From assembly GCF_018785315.1 (NCBI RefSeq), contig NZ_WQPN01000093.1, forward strand, positions 1-57,297: a stretch of DNA of 57,297 nucleotides, in the 5' to 3' direction. The stretch is from Clostridium sp. MCC353 (lineage in GTDB: Bacteria > Bacillota > Clostridia > Lachnospirales > Lachnospiraceae). Both the position numbers and the translations under genes were made by a program. The notes under the pieces were generated by a model, which did not search any database, was not told where the DNA came from, and was given only the letters and a program-made list of their open reading frames with translations. Below are positions 34,338 through 43,191 of this stretch, one piece after another (position 1 is the stretch's first letter; each line of letters begins with the position of its first letter).

Positions 34338-35639
34338 ATGTTCATCGAGTTTCCCCCGGTACAGGGGGTTATAATACAGGGAATAGACCAGATAAAAATG
34401 CCCCGGATGGTAAAGATACACCAACGGTATGATGATAAAAAGATCCCAAACATTGAGCAATATCTGATTGACAGAATGAATCTTGCAGTCAGGGATAAAG
34501 AGTGGTTTCGCAAAAAATCCATCTGCATTGCGGTGGGCAGCAGGGGGATCAGGAACCTGCAGCTGATTGTAAAAACCGTATGTGACCAGTTGAAAAGCTG
34601 GGGAGCCAAACCATTTGTCATTCCTGCCATGGGAAGCCATGGAGGAGGGACATCCGTAGGGCAGTTAGAAATCCTGAGAGGTTATGGGATAACGGAATGC
34701 AATATCGATGTTCCCATTGTATCCAGCATGGAGGTGGTCAGGTATGGTGAGCTGCCCGATAAAACGCCTCTGTACTGTGATAAAAATGCCTATGAATCGG
34801 ACTGCATTATCCTGATCAATAAAGAAAAACCGCATACGGCTTTCCGCGGGAAGCATGAAAGCGGCCTTGCGAAGATGATCGCCATAGGAATTGCCAAACA
34901 TAAAGGGGCGGCCGCGTTTCACAGACAGGGGTTCACCCAGTTCGCAGAACGGATTCCTCAGGCGGCAGAATGCTTCCTGCAGAAAATGCCGGTGGTATAC
35001 GGTATCGGAATCGTGGAAAACGCCTATGATGAAATCTGTGAAATCGGTGTGGCTGATAGGGGGCATTTTTTGGAAATGGATGCAGAAAACCTGGAGAAAG
35101 CTAAAAAATCCATGGCCCGGTTCAAGTTTGCCAGGGCGGATGTTCTGGTGATCGATGAGATTGGAAAAGACATTAGCGGTCACGGACATGATCCCAACGT
35201 CACAGGAAGGGCGGCGGTTCCGGATGATTCCTTTAAACAGATTCTGGATTTAAAGCGGCTGGTGATTTTAGGTGTTTCTGAAAACAGCCACCATAACGGA
35301 AACGGGATCGCAGACGCGGATATCACCACCCGGCGCTGCCTCAACAGCATAGACTGGTCGGTCGTTTGGACCAATATAATGACATCAAATGAAATACAGG
35401 GCTGTAAGATCCCATTTTACGCGAACAGTGACCGGGAAGCAGTTGCAATAGCGATCAAAAGCTGTATGGGAGTGGAGCCGGATTCAATAAAAATAGCCCG
35501 CATACATAATACGCTTCAGCTGGAAACCATAGAGGTTTCCCAGGCACTGTACGAGGAGATAAAAGATTACCCCGATATCATTTGGGAACAGGGGCCGTAT
35601 GAATGGGAGTTCGATTCTGAAGGCAATTTTGAAACATAA
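34338..35639 (+). CDS. LarA-like (lactate racemase/DUF2088) protein, copy 1
   Basis: A 433-residue protein related to nickel-dependent lactate racemase. Residues matching the key residues of Lactiplantibacillus LarA are His101 (MGSHGG), His166 (KPHTAFRG), Lys179 (SGLAKM) and His195 (AFHRQG). Their spacing (65, 13, 16) is close to that of LarA His108/His174/Lys184/His200 (66, 10, 16), the acid-base pair, cofactor-linking lysine and nickel ligand. An Arg in GSRG may bind carboxylate. It should need the nickel-pincer cofactor, whose larB/C/E genes are not here. It probably epimerises a 2-hydroxy-acid for the dehydratase encoded next. Confidence 0.8.
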   Translation: MFIEFPPVQGVIIQGIDQIKMPRMVKIHQRYDDKKIPNIEQYLIDRMNLAVRDKEWFRKKSICIAVGSRGIRNLQLIVKTVCDQLKSWGAKPFVIPAMGSHGGGTSVGQLEILRGYGITECNIDVPIVSSMEVVRYGELPDKTPLYCDKNAYESDCIILINKEKPHTAFRGKHESGLAKMIAIGIAKHKGAAAFHRQGFTQFAERIPQAAECFLQKMPVVYGIGIVENAYDEICEIGVADRGHFLEMDAENLEKAKKSMARFKFARADVLVIDEIGKDISGHGHDPNVTGRAAVPDDSFKQILDLKRLVILGVSENSHHNGNGIADADITTRRCLNSIDWSVVWTNIMTSNEIQGCKIPFYANSDREAVAIAIKSCMGVEPDSIKIARIHNTLQLETIEVSQALYEEIKDYPDIIWEQGPYEWEFDSEGNFET

Positions 35640-35672
35640 ACAATATGGTGCGGAAGAAAGAGAGGAAATGAT

Positions 35673-37202
35673 ATGGAGAAAATAATAAGTCCGGTGATCC
35701 GTTTGAATGAACAGGATAACGTGGTGGTTGCGCGAATGGACCTGGAACCAGGCGTACAGGTTCCGGGTGAGGGATTTACAACCAAAACCCCAGTGCCCGC
35801 CGGATATAAAGTTGCGTCCAGGGATATAAAAAAGGGCGAGGCGGTAGTGAAATACAACATCAGGATCGGCTTTGCAAAGGAAGATACCCCGGCAGGGGTG
35901 ATGATGCACAGCCATAACATTGTATTTGACCATGGCACCCTTGACTATGCATTCTGCCGGGATTATAAGCCTGTAGAACTGATTCCGGAAAATGAACGGG
36001 CTGTGTTTCAGGGCATTGTAAGAGAGAATGGAAGTGTGGGAACCAGAAACTATATCGCTGTAATGGCGGACAGCAACTGTTCGGCCACTGCCGTCCGAAG
36101 GATAGCCGCTTATTTTACGCCTGACAAGCTGAAGGCATACCCGAATGTGGACGGGGTGATCCCTCTGGTAACAACCCTGGGATGCGGGATGGAGATGACG
36201 GGAGAGCCGATGGACCTTCTGAGGCGGACCATGTTCGGTTATATGGATAATCCCAATGTGGCGGGCACTGTGGTTGTGGCGCTGGGCTGTGAGCGGAATA
36301 ATATATACGACATGTTTGAGAAGCTGGGTCTGGTGGAAGGCCCCATGCTCAAGAAGATCGTGATGCAGGAAATTGGCGGAACCGTGCGGGCAATTGAAAA
36401 TGGAATTGCCGAAGTATATAAAATGCTCCCGCTGGCGGATCTAGCGAAACGGCAGACCGTTTCTGCGGAACACCTGGTTTTGGCTTTGAAATGCGGAGGC
36501 AGCGACGGATTTTCAGGATTGTCTGCAAATCCCGCATTGGGAAGGGCCGTAGATATACTGGTGAAGAACGGAGGGACGGCTATCCTTTCGGAAACCCCGG
36601 AGATTTTCGGAGCGGAACACACCCTGACCTGCAGGGCAAAAACCCCGGAAGTGGCACAGAAACTTCTGGACAGGATTGACTGGTGGCTGGAATATAACAA
36701 AGGAAGAGACTGCCAGATTAACGGAAAGGTGAGCCCCGGAAACAATAAAGGAGGAATTGCCAATATTCTGGAAAAATCCCTGGGCGCGTCTAAAAAGGGC
36801 GGCGAAACAGCCTTGAACGCGGTTTATCTGTATGGGGAAAAGGTACGGGAAAAGGGGCTGGTATTCATGGATACTCCCGGATACGATCCTGTGGCCGCCA
36901 CCGGACAGATTGCAGGGGGAGCCAACATCATGGCATTCACAACCGGCAGGGGCTCCTGCTATGGATGCGTTCCGGTGCCGTCGGTTAAACTGGCCAGCAA
37001 TACTCCAATGTATACCAGAATGGAGGCGGATATGGATATTAACTGCGGCGTGGTGATAGAAGGAAAGAAAAACCTGGACGAAATGGGGCAGATCATATTT
37101 AATGAATTGCTGGAAACGGCATCCGGCAGAAAGAGCAAGAGTGAGGCAATCGGCGTTGGGGAAGACGAGTATATCCCCTGGGCCATCGGTGTTCTCGCAT
37201 AA
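35673..37202 (+). CDS. altronate dehydratase (UxaA) family protein
   Basis: A 509-residue fused two-domain dehydratase. The N-terminal SAF-like domain (1-105) ends in MMHSHN, equivalent to the His-containing motif of UxaA. The C-terminal domain has ENGSVGTRNYIAV, LKCGGSDGFSGLSANPALG and SPGNNKGGIANILEKSLG. UxaA enzymes are iron-dependent and dehydrate an aldonate at C2-C3. Its divergence from both UxaA and GarD makes the substrate uncertain. It follows the LarA-like gene by 33 bp and ends the TTT operon. The paralogue at 54599 is GarD and lacks the HSHN motif. Confidence 0.82.
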   Translation: MEKIISPVIRLNEQDNVVVARMDLEPGVQVPGEGFTTKTPVPAGYKVASRDIKKGEAVVKYNIRIGFAKEDTPAGVMMHSHNIVFDHGTLDYAFCRDYKPVELIPENERAVFQGIVRENGSVGTRNYIAVMADSNCSATAVRRIAAYFTPDKLKAYPNVDGVIPLVTTLGCGMEMTGEPMDLLRRTMFGYMDNPNVAGTVVVALGCERNNIYDMFEKLGLVEGPMLKKIVMQEIGGTVRAIENGIAEVYKMLPLADLAKRQTVSAEHLVLALKCGGSDGFSGLSANPALGRAVDILVKNGGTAILSETPEIFGAEHTLTCRAKTPEVAQKLLDRIDWWLEYNKGRDCQINGKVSPGNNKGGIANILEKSLGASKKGGETALNAVYLYGEKVREKGLVFMDTPGYDPVAATGQIAGGANIMAFTTGRGSCYGCVPVPSVKLASNTPMYTRMEADMDINCGVVIEGKKNLDEMGQIIFNELLETASGRKSKSEAIGVGEDEYIPWAIGVLA

Positions 37203-37213
37203 TAACATAAATA

Positions 37214-37255
37214 CAGGGGATTGGAGACGGCGATTTGGCCGCCTTCAATCCCCTG
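37214..37255. terminator. bidirectional terminator
   Basis: CAGGGGATTG pairs with CAATCCCCTG, extended by partial pairing across GGAGACGGC/GCCGCCTTC, in the 55-bp gap between the convergent dehydratase and LysR genes. Confidence 0.7.
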
Positions 37256-37257
37256 AT

Positions 37258-38157
37258 TTATTTATCATTAAAATAATCCCGTATCATCCCATAAAACACC
37301 TGCTCCGGCTCGGACATCACCCAGTTTTTCCTTCTGACAACCGCATTATACCTGGTCAGCTTTGGTTCCATGGAGTAGTAGGCCACATGCTCCCGGTCGG
37401 TGGCGCAGGAATCCGCGATAAATGTGACGCCCACACCGCTTGCGACCATGCTTCTGGTGGTCAGGATGCTGTTGGTTTCCAACATGCCGCTGGGTTTAAA
37501 ATGACAGGCCGCAAAGATCTGATCCGCAAGAAAACCGATGCTGGAGCCCTTTTTGGCAAGAAGAAAATTATCATCATGAAAATATCTGACGAAATCTTCA
37601 TAGGTGATGGAACCATCGGGCCGGTCTTTATGAAACGGGTGGCCGACCGGAATTGCAAAATAAACCTCTTCCGTGCGAAGGATCTCCATCTGATCATCAA
37701 AGGGGGCTTTTGAAACCGCGGCCATGATGCCCAGATCGATGTTTTCCTCAACCAGCATCTTTGTCAGATTCGGAGGATTGGTTTCTGAAATCTCTATGGT
37801 TACTTCAGGGTATTGTTTTTTGAACTGTGGAATGATGGTGGACAGCATGCGGAGGGCAAACTGGGAAGTCACGCCTACTGTAATGTGCCCTTTCTGGTCA
37901 AGACCGGAAATTTCTTTATATAAATCCTTTTGGATATGAATGACCTGCTCTGCCGCTTTTACATAGAGTTCACCTGCCGGCGTGAGGGTCAGTTCGCCTT
38001 TTGCCCGGTAAAATAAAGGAGTGCCCACTTCCTGTTCCAGCTTCGTCAGATACTGGCTCAGAGACGACTGGGAAACATAGAGTTCTTCCGCCGCTTTTGT
38101 CATATTCCGCTTTTTAGCGATGGCTATGATGTAGTTTAGATATTTAACATCCAACAC
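37258..38157 (-). CDS. LysR family transcriptional regulator (gudD-linked)
   Basis: A 299-residue LTTR (winged helix NMTKAAEELYVSQSSLSQYL) divergent from gudD. The GTG start follows AGGAGG at normal spacing; a TTG one codon later is possible. The divergent gap holds AACTATT-N7-AATAGTT at 38294-38314 and AATTGGTAAAATT at 38230. The likely role is activation of the gudD-TTT operon by an aldarate. Confidence 0.9.
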   Translation of the reverse strand: MLDVKYLNYIIAIAKKRNMTKAAEELYVSQSSLSQYLTKLEQEVGTPLFYRAKGELTLTPAGELYVKAAEQVIHIQKDLYKEISGLDQKGHITVGVTSQFALRMLSTIIPQFKKQYPEVTIEISETNPPNLTKMLVEENIDLGIMAAVSKAPFDDQMEILRTEEVYFAIPVGHPFHKDRPDGSITYEDFVRYFHDDNFLLAKKGSSIGFLADQIFAACHFKPSGMLETNSILTTRSMVASGVGVTFIADSCATDREHVAYYSMEPKLTRYNAVVRRKNWVMSEPEQVFYGMIRDYFNDK

Positions 38158-38229
38158 CGTGTCCTCCTGTCTATCAGTTTTTTTCTATAGGCGCTATTAG
38201 AAAATACGATTGATGCAATCAGAATTATT

Positions 38230-38260
38230 AATTGGTAAAATTGCATAAAATGCATTACAA
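38230..38260 (+). promoter_or_regulatory. gudD promoter region
   Basis: TTGGTA (38233-38238) and TACAAT (38257-38262 region) are about 18 bp apart inside the divergent LysR/gudD gap, overlapping AATTGGTAAAATT. A weak -35 box fits an activator-dependent promoter. GATTGATGCAATC just upstream is a small palindrome. Confidence 0.45.
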
Positions 38261-38293
38261 TAAATTTATAGTTCCTATAGAGAATTAATTATT

Positions 38294-38314
38294 AACTATT
38301 ATAGCAGAATAGTT
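38294..38314. promoter_or_regulatory. candidate operator before gudD
   Basis: Perfect dyad AACTATT-N7-AATAGTT, 48 bp before the gudD start and downstream of the likely promoter. Confidence 0.5.
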
Positions 38315-38361
38315 GAGGAATGTAAAAAGCTTTAATCATTATATTAAATGGGAGGGGAAAA

Positions 38362-39705
38362 ATGGAAAAAGGTACACCAATAGTAGTTGATATGCAGGTG
38401 ATTCCTGTTGCAGGCCATGACAGCATGCTTATGACACTGAGCGGCGCCCACGGTCCTTTTTTTACAAGGAACCTGGTAATTCTTAAAGACAGCGCAGGCC
38501 ATACCGGAATTGGTGAAATCCACGGCGGGGATTATACCTGTGACGCTCTGAAAAGCTGTATTCCTCTGGTAGTGGGAAAACAGGTGGGTACATACCGGAA
38601 GATTCTGGACAGCATCCATAAGGCGTCTAAAAGATCGGCGGACGACGATGGAGAGGGAATCCAAAGCCTGGACATCAGCAAACTTAAATTCGTAGTGAAA
38701 GCGGAATGGGCGATTGAATGCGCGCTTCTCGACCTTTTGGGACAGTATCTGGATCTTCCTATGTGTGAACTTTTAGGGGACGGAAAGCAGAGAGATAAAG
38801 TGGAAACACTTGGTTATCTGTTCTATGTGAGCGATAAAAGGAAAGCGGATCTCCCGTATCTGGACGAATGCTACAGTGTGGATCCCTGGTTTAAACTCCG
38901 CAGGGAAGAGATGCTGACGCCTGAACGGATTGTGGAACAGGCTTGTACATTGAATGATAAATACGGATTCAAAAACTTCAAGTTAAAAGGCGGCGTTTTG
39001 GCCGGAGCTGAAGAGATGGAAGCCGTCAAAGCCCTGAAAAAGCAGTTCCCGGAAGGAAGGATCAACATCGATCCCAACGGCGCATGGAGCCTGGAAGAAG
39101 CGGTCCGCATCTGTAAGCCCATGGAAGGCGTCCTCACTTACATAGAAGACCCATGCGGGCCGGAAGCCGGATACAGCAGCCGTGAGATCATGGCGGAATT
39201 TAAGAATGCTGTTAACCTGCCTGTGGCAACGAACATGATCGCCACCGACTGGAGACAGTTCTATCATGCAGCAGCCTTAAAGGCTGTGGATATCGTGCTG
39301 GCAGATCCTCATTTCTGGGGATTCGGCGGCAGCGTGAGAATGGCTCAGATTTTAAATGACTGGGGCCTTACCTGGGGAAGCCATTCCAATAACCATTTCG
39401 ATATCACATTGACTGCCTTTGCCCATGTGGCGGCGGCGGCGCCGGGCAATCCTACCGCCCTCGATACCCACTGGATCTGGCAGGACGGACAGAACCTTCT
39501 TGATGACACTCCGCAGATCAAAGACGGATATCTGGAAGTGCCGGACAAGCCGGGACTTGGCGTAACCATCAATATGGACAGGGTTATGGAGGCTAACAAG
39601 CTTTACAACCAGCTTCCATACCATGACAGGAATGACGCGGAAGCCATGCAGTATCTGATTCCGAACTGGAAGTTCGATTCCAAGAAACCATGTTTGGTGC
39701 GTTGA
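38362..39705 (+). CDS. gudD: glucarate dehydratase
   Basis: A 447-residue enolase-superfamily enzyme, close in length and sequence to Escherichia coli GudD (446). Catalytic and metal residues are intact: Lys207/Lys209 in FKLKGG, Asp237 (DPNGAW), Glu262 (YIEDPCG), Asn291 (TNMIATDW), Asp315 (LADPHFW) and His341 (GSHSNNHFD). It dehydrates D-glucarate or L-idarate to 5-keto-4-deoxyglucarate. It leads an operon with a TctB-TctA-TctC importer and faces its own LysR regulator. Ribosome binding site GGGAGGGG. Confidence 0.95.
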   Translation: MEKGTPIVVDMQVIPVAGHDSMLMTLSGAHGPFFTRNLVILKDSAGHTGIGEIHGGDYTCDALKSCIPLVVGKQVGTYRKILDSIHKASKRSADDDGEGIQSLDISKLKFVVKAEWAIECALLDLLGQYLDLPMCELLGDGKQRDKVETLGYLFYVSDKRKADLPYLDECYSVDPWFKLRREEMLTPERIVEQACTLNDKYGFKNFKLKGGVLAGAEEMEAVKALKKQFPEGRINIDPNGAWSLEEAVRICKPMEGVLTYIEDPCGPEAGYSSREIMAEFKNAVNLPVATNMIATDWRQFYHAAALKAVDIVLADPHFWGFGGSVRMAQILNDWGLTWGSHSNNHFDITLTAFAHVAAAAPGNPTALDTHWIWQDGQNLLDDTPQIKDGYLEVPDKPGLGVTINMDRVMEANKLYNQLPYHDRNDAEAMQYLIPNWKFDSKKPCLVR

Positions 39706-39748
39706 GAAACGAAAAAGTTTTTCTAAGAAAATTATAAGATTAATTAAT

Positions 39749-39777
39749 TTTACTTACTGAAGATACAGCGTTATAAT
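39749..39777 (+). promoter_or_regulatory. promoter of the second TTT transporter
   Basis: TTTACT (39749-39754) and TATAAT (39772-39777), spacer 17 bp. The 13-mer TTAATTTTACTTA (39744-39756) overlapping the -35 box is also present before the LarA-like/garD operon, so both may share a regulator. Confidence 0.7.
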
Positions 39778-39781
39778 TGGA

Positions 39782-39812
39782 CTTGCGCGAATCATTAGGG
39801 GGTTCGCGCAAG
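39782..39812 (+). other. 10-bp hairpin in the leader of the second TTT operon
   Basis: CTTGCGCGAA and TTCGCGCAAG pair perfectly around an 11-nt loop at the 5' end of the transcript predicted from the promoter just upstream. A 5' stem of this type commonly protects mRNA. Confidence 0.7.
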
Positions 39813-39835
39813 AGAAAAATTAGGGGGAAAAGTAA

Positions 39836-40324
39836 ATGTTTATTAAAAAATATGGTGATTTGACAGTCGGTATTTTCTTTATACTGCTGTCGGTGGCTAT
39901 GATTGTCGCCGCCTATGCGCTTCCGGCCTCCAAGGTTATGGAGATCGGACCTGATTTCATGCCGCTTTGTATCGGCTGGCTGACACTGGTGCTCGGTATT
40001 GCCCTCACCGCACTGAGCGTTAAGGAGCTGGCTAAGAATAAGGGCAAAGTGTATGAAGAGGATGAAAACAAACCGGATTACCGGAGAGTTCTTATCAGCT
40101 TCGCATTGATCCTGGTCTATGTGTTTGTGATGAAACCCGTAGGATTTATTGTTTCCACCATTGTATATCTTCCGTTACAGATGTATACTCTGGCGCCTGA
40201 CGATGGCAGAAAACCTGTGTTTTTAACAATTATTTCAATTGTATTTACATTCGCAGTTTTCTTCTTATTCCGTTACGGATTTAAGATCGTGCTGCCTGCA
40301 GGTATATTCACAATCAATTTATAG
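39836..40324 (+). CDS. TctB family small permease subunit
   Basis: A 162-residue four-helix protein, paralogous to that at 32253 and sharing the GPDFMP motif. It is the small membrane subunit of the TTT system linked to gudD. The ribosome binding site is AGGGGG. It has its own promoter and leader hairpin, so the transporter can be expressed apart from gudD. Codon choice is A/T-ending as in garR. Confidence 0.9.
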   Translation: MFIKKYGDLTVGIFFILLSVAMIVAAYALPASKVMEIGPDFMPLCIGWLTLVLGIALTALSVKELAKNKGKVYEEDENKPDYRRVLISFALILVYVFVMKPVGFIVSTIVYLPLQMYTLAPDDGRKPVFLTIISIVFTFAVFFLFRYGFKIVLPAGIFTINL

Positions 40325-40334
40325 GAGGGATTTT

Positions 40335-41846
40335 ATGGACGCATTAGGTAAGTTAGGTTCTGCTTTTATAGCAATCAGCACTCCGCAGTCACTGCTTCTC
40401 ATGGCAGCAGGCGTTGCGGTTGGTATTATCTTTGGTTCCATTCCGGGACTTTCGGCAGCTATGGCCGTAGCCTTGTTTCTGCCGCTGACCTTTACACTGA
40501 ATGCTTCACTCGGTTTAAACCTGCTGGTAGCAGTTTATATCGGAGGTATTTCAGGAGGTCTGATTTCAGCGATTCTTTTGAACATGCCTGGTACGGCATC
40601 TTCGATTGCAACAACATTTGACGGATATCCCATGGCTCAGAAGGGAGAAGCGGGAAAAGCGCTTGGATACGGAATTGTATTTTCTTTTATCGGATGTATC
40701 TTTTCCTTCCTCGTGCTGGCATTTTTAGCGCCGCCTATCGCTAAGGTGGCTCTGAAATTTACTCCTGTAGAGAACTTCGGTATCTCCGTGTTCGCTCTTA
40801 CCATGGTTGCCGTACTGGCTTCCGGTTCCATGTTAAAGGGTATTCTGTCCGGTATGGCGGGTCTTATGGTAGCCATGGTGGGCATGGCGCCGATCGACGG
40901 TATCGCCCGTTTTACATTTGGCAACAAATCCCTGCTGGCAGGTTTTGATACCCTTCCAACCCTGATCGGAATCTTCGCGATTTCTGAAATCCTGCTGACC
41001 GCAGAGAAGATGGGAAGCGGAAAGGCCCTGGAGACGGTTAAGATCAATAAGATCAAAGGGTTTGGTTTCAGCTGGAAAGAATTTGTATATCAGCTTCCCA
41101 ATGCATTCCGTTCCGCATTAATCGGTACGGGTATCGGTATTCTTCCTGGTATCGGAGGAAGTACATCCGGTATGATGTCCTATGTAACCGCTAAGAATAT
41201 GTCCAAACATCCGGAAGAGTTCGGTAAAGGATGCCCGGACGGTATCGTTGCAACTGAGACAGCCAACAACGCTACCATCGGCGGAGCTATGATTCCTCTG
41301 CTGGTACTGGGTATCCCCGGAGACGGCGTTACCGCTATGATGTTGGGCGGATTCCTGATTCACGGTTTATCAACAGGACCTCTTCTGTTTACAAAGAGTT
41401 CAGATATCGTTTACGGTATTTTCGCAGCATGTATTGTGTGCAGTTTCTTCATGCTGATTATCGAGTTCTTCGGTATCAGAGGATTTGTACAGCTGCTCAA
41501 GATTCCGAAACACATTTTGATGCCGTTTATTCTGGTACTCTGTGCAGTGGGCGCTTATGCGACCAACAATAAGATTTTCGACGTTCAGTCCATCATTCTG
41601 TTTGGTGTAATCGGTTATCTGATTACCAAGTTTAAGATGTCCGTATCGCCCTTTGTATTGTGTTTCCTGATCGGCGAGATGGTTGAGACCTATTTGAGAC
41701 GAGGGCTCATGCAGTATAAGAGCTTCGGCGCGTTCTTTACAAGACCGATTTTTGATGTATTCTTCGCGCTGGCCATCGGTGTTCTTGCCTGGTCTATCTT
41801 TAAGGAATGGAAAGCTTATAAGTTAAAACTCAAAAAAGCTGAGTAG
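40335..41846 (+). CDS. TctA family large permease subunit
   Basis: A 503-residue permease of about twelve helices, equal in length to the paralogue at 32811. It keeps GSIPGLSAAMAVALFLP, YIGGISGGLISAILLN and GIGILPGIGGSTSG. The start is the ATG eight bases after AGGAGG; a reading frame open further upstream overlaps tctB and was not used. It probably carries glucarate or galactarate. Confidence 0.92.
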   Translation: MDALGKLGSAFIAISTPQSLLLMAAGVAVGIIFGSIPGLSAAMAVALFLPLTFTLNASLGLNLLVAVYIGGISGGLISAILLNMPGTASSIATTFDGYPMAQKGEAGKALGYGIVFSFIGCIFSFLVLAFLAPPIAKVALKFTPVENFGISVFALTMVAVLASGSMLKGILSGMAGLMVAMVGMAPIDGIARFTFGNKSLLAGFDTLPTLIGIFAISEILLTAEKMGSGKALETVKINKIKGFGFSWKEFVYQLPNAFRSALIGTGIGILPGIGGSTSGMMSYVTAKNMSKHPEEFGKGCPDGIVATETANNATIGGAMIPLLVLGIPGDGVTAMMLGGFLIHGLSTGPLLFTKSSDIVYGIFAACIVCSFFMLIIEFFGIRGFVQLLKIPKHILMPFILVLCAVGAYATNNKIFDVQSIILFGVIGYLITKFKMSVSPFVLCFLIGEMVETYLRRGLMQYKSFGAFFTRPIFDVFFALAIGVLAWSIFKEWKAYKLKLKKAE

Positions 41847-41919
41847 ATGATGAGTGATGTTTAGCCGGATTGATATAGAACCCGGTTTACATAAATAAAG
41901 TTAAAAGGAGAAAGAGATT

Positions 41920-42990
41920 ATGAGGAAAAGAATTTTAGCAACAGTATTGGCAGCTGGTATGGCAGTCAGCTTAGCAGCATGCGGCGGCGGATCAGGCACA
42001 ACAGAAGCAGCAAAAACTGAAGCAGCTAAGACAGAGGCAGCTAAGACAGAAACAAAAGCAGAGGAATCAAAAGCTGAAGGCGAGACAAAGGCTGAGGCAG
42101 AAGCTCCTGCATCAGACTGGAAGCCAGGCACAACCATTTCTATCGTAGTTCCTGCATCAGCAGGCGGTACAACAGACCTTTCTGCTCGTGTTTGGTCTCA
42201 GTTCGCAAAAGAGCTTGGATTTGATTCAGTTGTAGTTAATGCAGGCGGCGCTTCAGGTTCCGTAGCAGCGAACCAGGTTCTGGATGCAGCAGCTGACGGA
42301 TGCACCGTATTATACGGACACAACCTTGTAAACGTTGCTAACATTGCAGGCGTTACGGATTACAACTATACAGCATTTAAATTAGGACCTACATTCTGTC
42401 TGGAACCAGCACAGCAGTTATATGCATCTGCTGCTAAGTACAAAGACTGGAATGACTTCGTAGAGCAGGCAAAAGCAAATCCTGGAAAATTAATGGCTTG
42501 TACAGAAGTTGGCGCTTATACATATTATGAATTATTAGGTCTTGAAGTTGCAGCAGGCATTGACCTTGACTTAGTAGACGTTGGATCTAACTCTGAAAAG
42601 ATCGCAGCTTTATTAGGCGGACAGGTTGACTTGATGCCAGGCGCATATGGCAACGCAAAAGATTATGTGGAATCCGGTGATTTCGTATGCTTAGGCGTTC
42701 CTACAGCTGAAAGATATGAAACTGTAAGTGATCTTCCTACATTAAAAGAGCAGGGCGTAGATTATGTATATCCTGATTGTGAATTCTCCTTCTACTTCCC
42801 GAAAGATACACCAGACGAAGTGATCGCAGCTTATGAAGCAGTTACAAAACAGCTGACAGAGAACGAAGAAGTTGTTGCAGCTTTAAACAACCTTGCTATG
42901 GTTCCGAAATATCTGAACGCAGCAGATTCTGAAGCTAACGATGCCAAGATCTTCTCACAGCTTGAAGAAATCGCAGCTACAGTTCAATAA
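41920..42990 (+). CDS. TTT substrate-binding lipoprotein (TctC/Bug)
   Basis: A 356-residue binding protein with lipobox SLAAC (Cys21) and a linker (about 28-67) built of Ala/Lys/Glu/Thr units such as EAAKTEAAKTE. The Bug fold begins ISIVVPASAGGTTDLSARVW and continues VVNAGGASGSVAANQV. As the last gene of the B-A-C operon it closes the gudD-linked importer. Codon use (TTA, GCA, GTT) and its own AAAGGAG site suggest high expression, as expected for the abundant receptor. Confidence 0.92.
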   Translation: MRKRILATVLAAGMAVSLAACGGGSGTTEAAKTEAAKTEAAKTETKAEESKAEGETKAEAEAPASDWKPGTTISIVVPASAGGTTDLSARVWSQFAKELGFDSVVVNAGGASGSVAANQVLDAAADGCTVLYGHNLVNVANIAGVTDYNYTAFKLGPTFCLEPAQQLYASAAKYKDWNDFVEQAKANPGKLMACTEVGAYTYYELLGLEVAAGIDLDLVDVGSNSEKIAALLGGQVDLMPGAYGNAKDYVESGDFVCLGVPTAERYETVSDLPTLKEQGVDYVYPDCEFSFYFPKDTPDEVIAAYEAVTKQLTENEEVVAALNNLAMVPKYLNAADSEANDAKIFSQLEEIAATVQ

Positions 42991-43011
42991 TTAATCAACC
43001 TAAAGAGGAAT

Positions 43012-43046
43012 GGCCCTTCCGGTGAGAACCGGAGGGGCCGTTTCCT
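43012..43046 (+). terminator. intrinsic terminator after tctC
   Basis: GGCCCTTCCGGT pairs with ACCGGAGGGGCC (one G-U) around a GAGA tetraloop and is followed by GTTTCCTTTTT. A strong terminator. Confidence 0.9.
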
Positions 43047-43124
43047 TTTTAAAGGGACGCTGTATCTGATAAGTTCTGCTTATTGGGCTGATTTTAAATA
43101 AATATTAGATATTATATATGGAAA

Positions 43125-43144
43125 ATGATATCATGAAGACAGAA
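43125..43144 (+). promoter_or_regulatory. shared 20-bp motif before uxuA
   Basis: ATGATATCATGAAGACAGAA, containing the palindrome TGATATCA and a TATCAT -10 box. The same sequence with one change lies at 44590-44609 in the rpiR promoter, so the RpiR protein probably regulates uxuA. Confidence 0.7.
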
Positions 43145-43191
43145 AGAATTCATGGCATTTTAGAAATCAAACGGATAAGGAGAAGGGAAAC

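Noticed and set aside
34665-35189. 174-codon minus-strand frame
   Set aside because: Antisense to the LarA-like active-site region, which is clearly under coding constraint.
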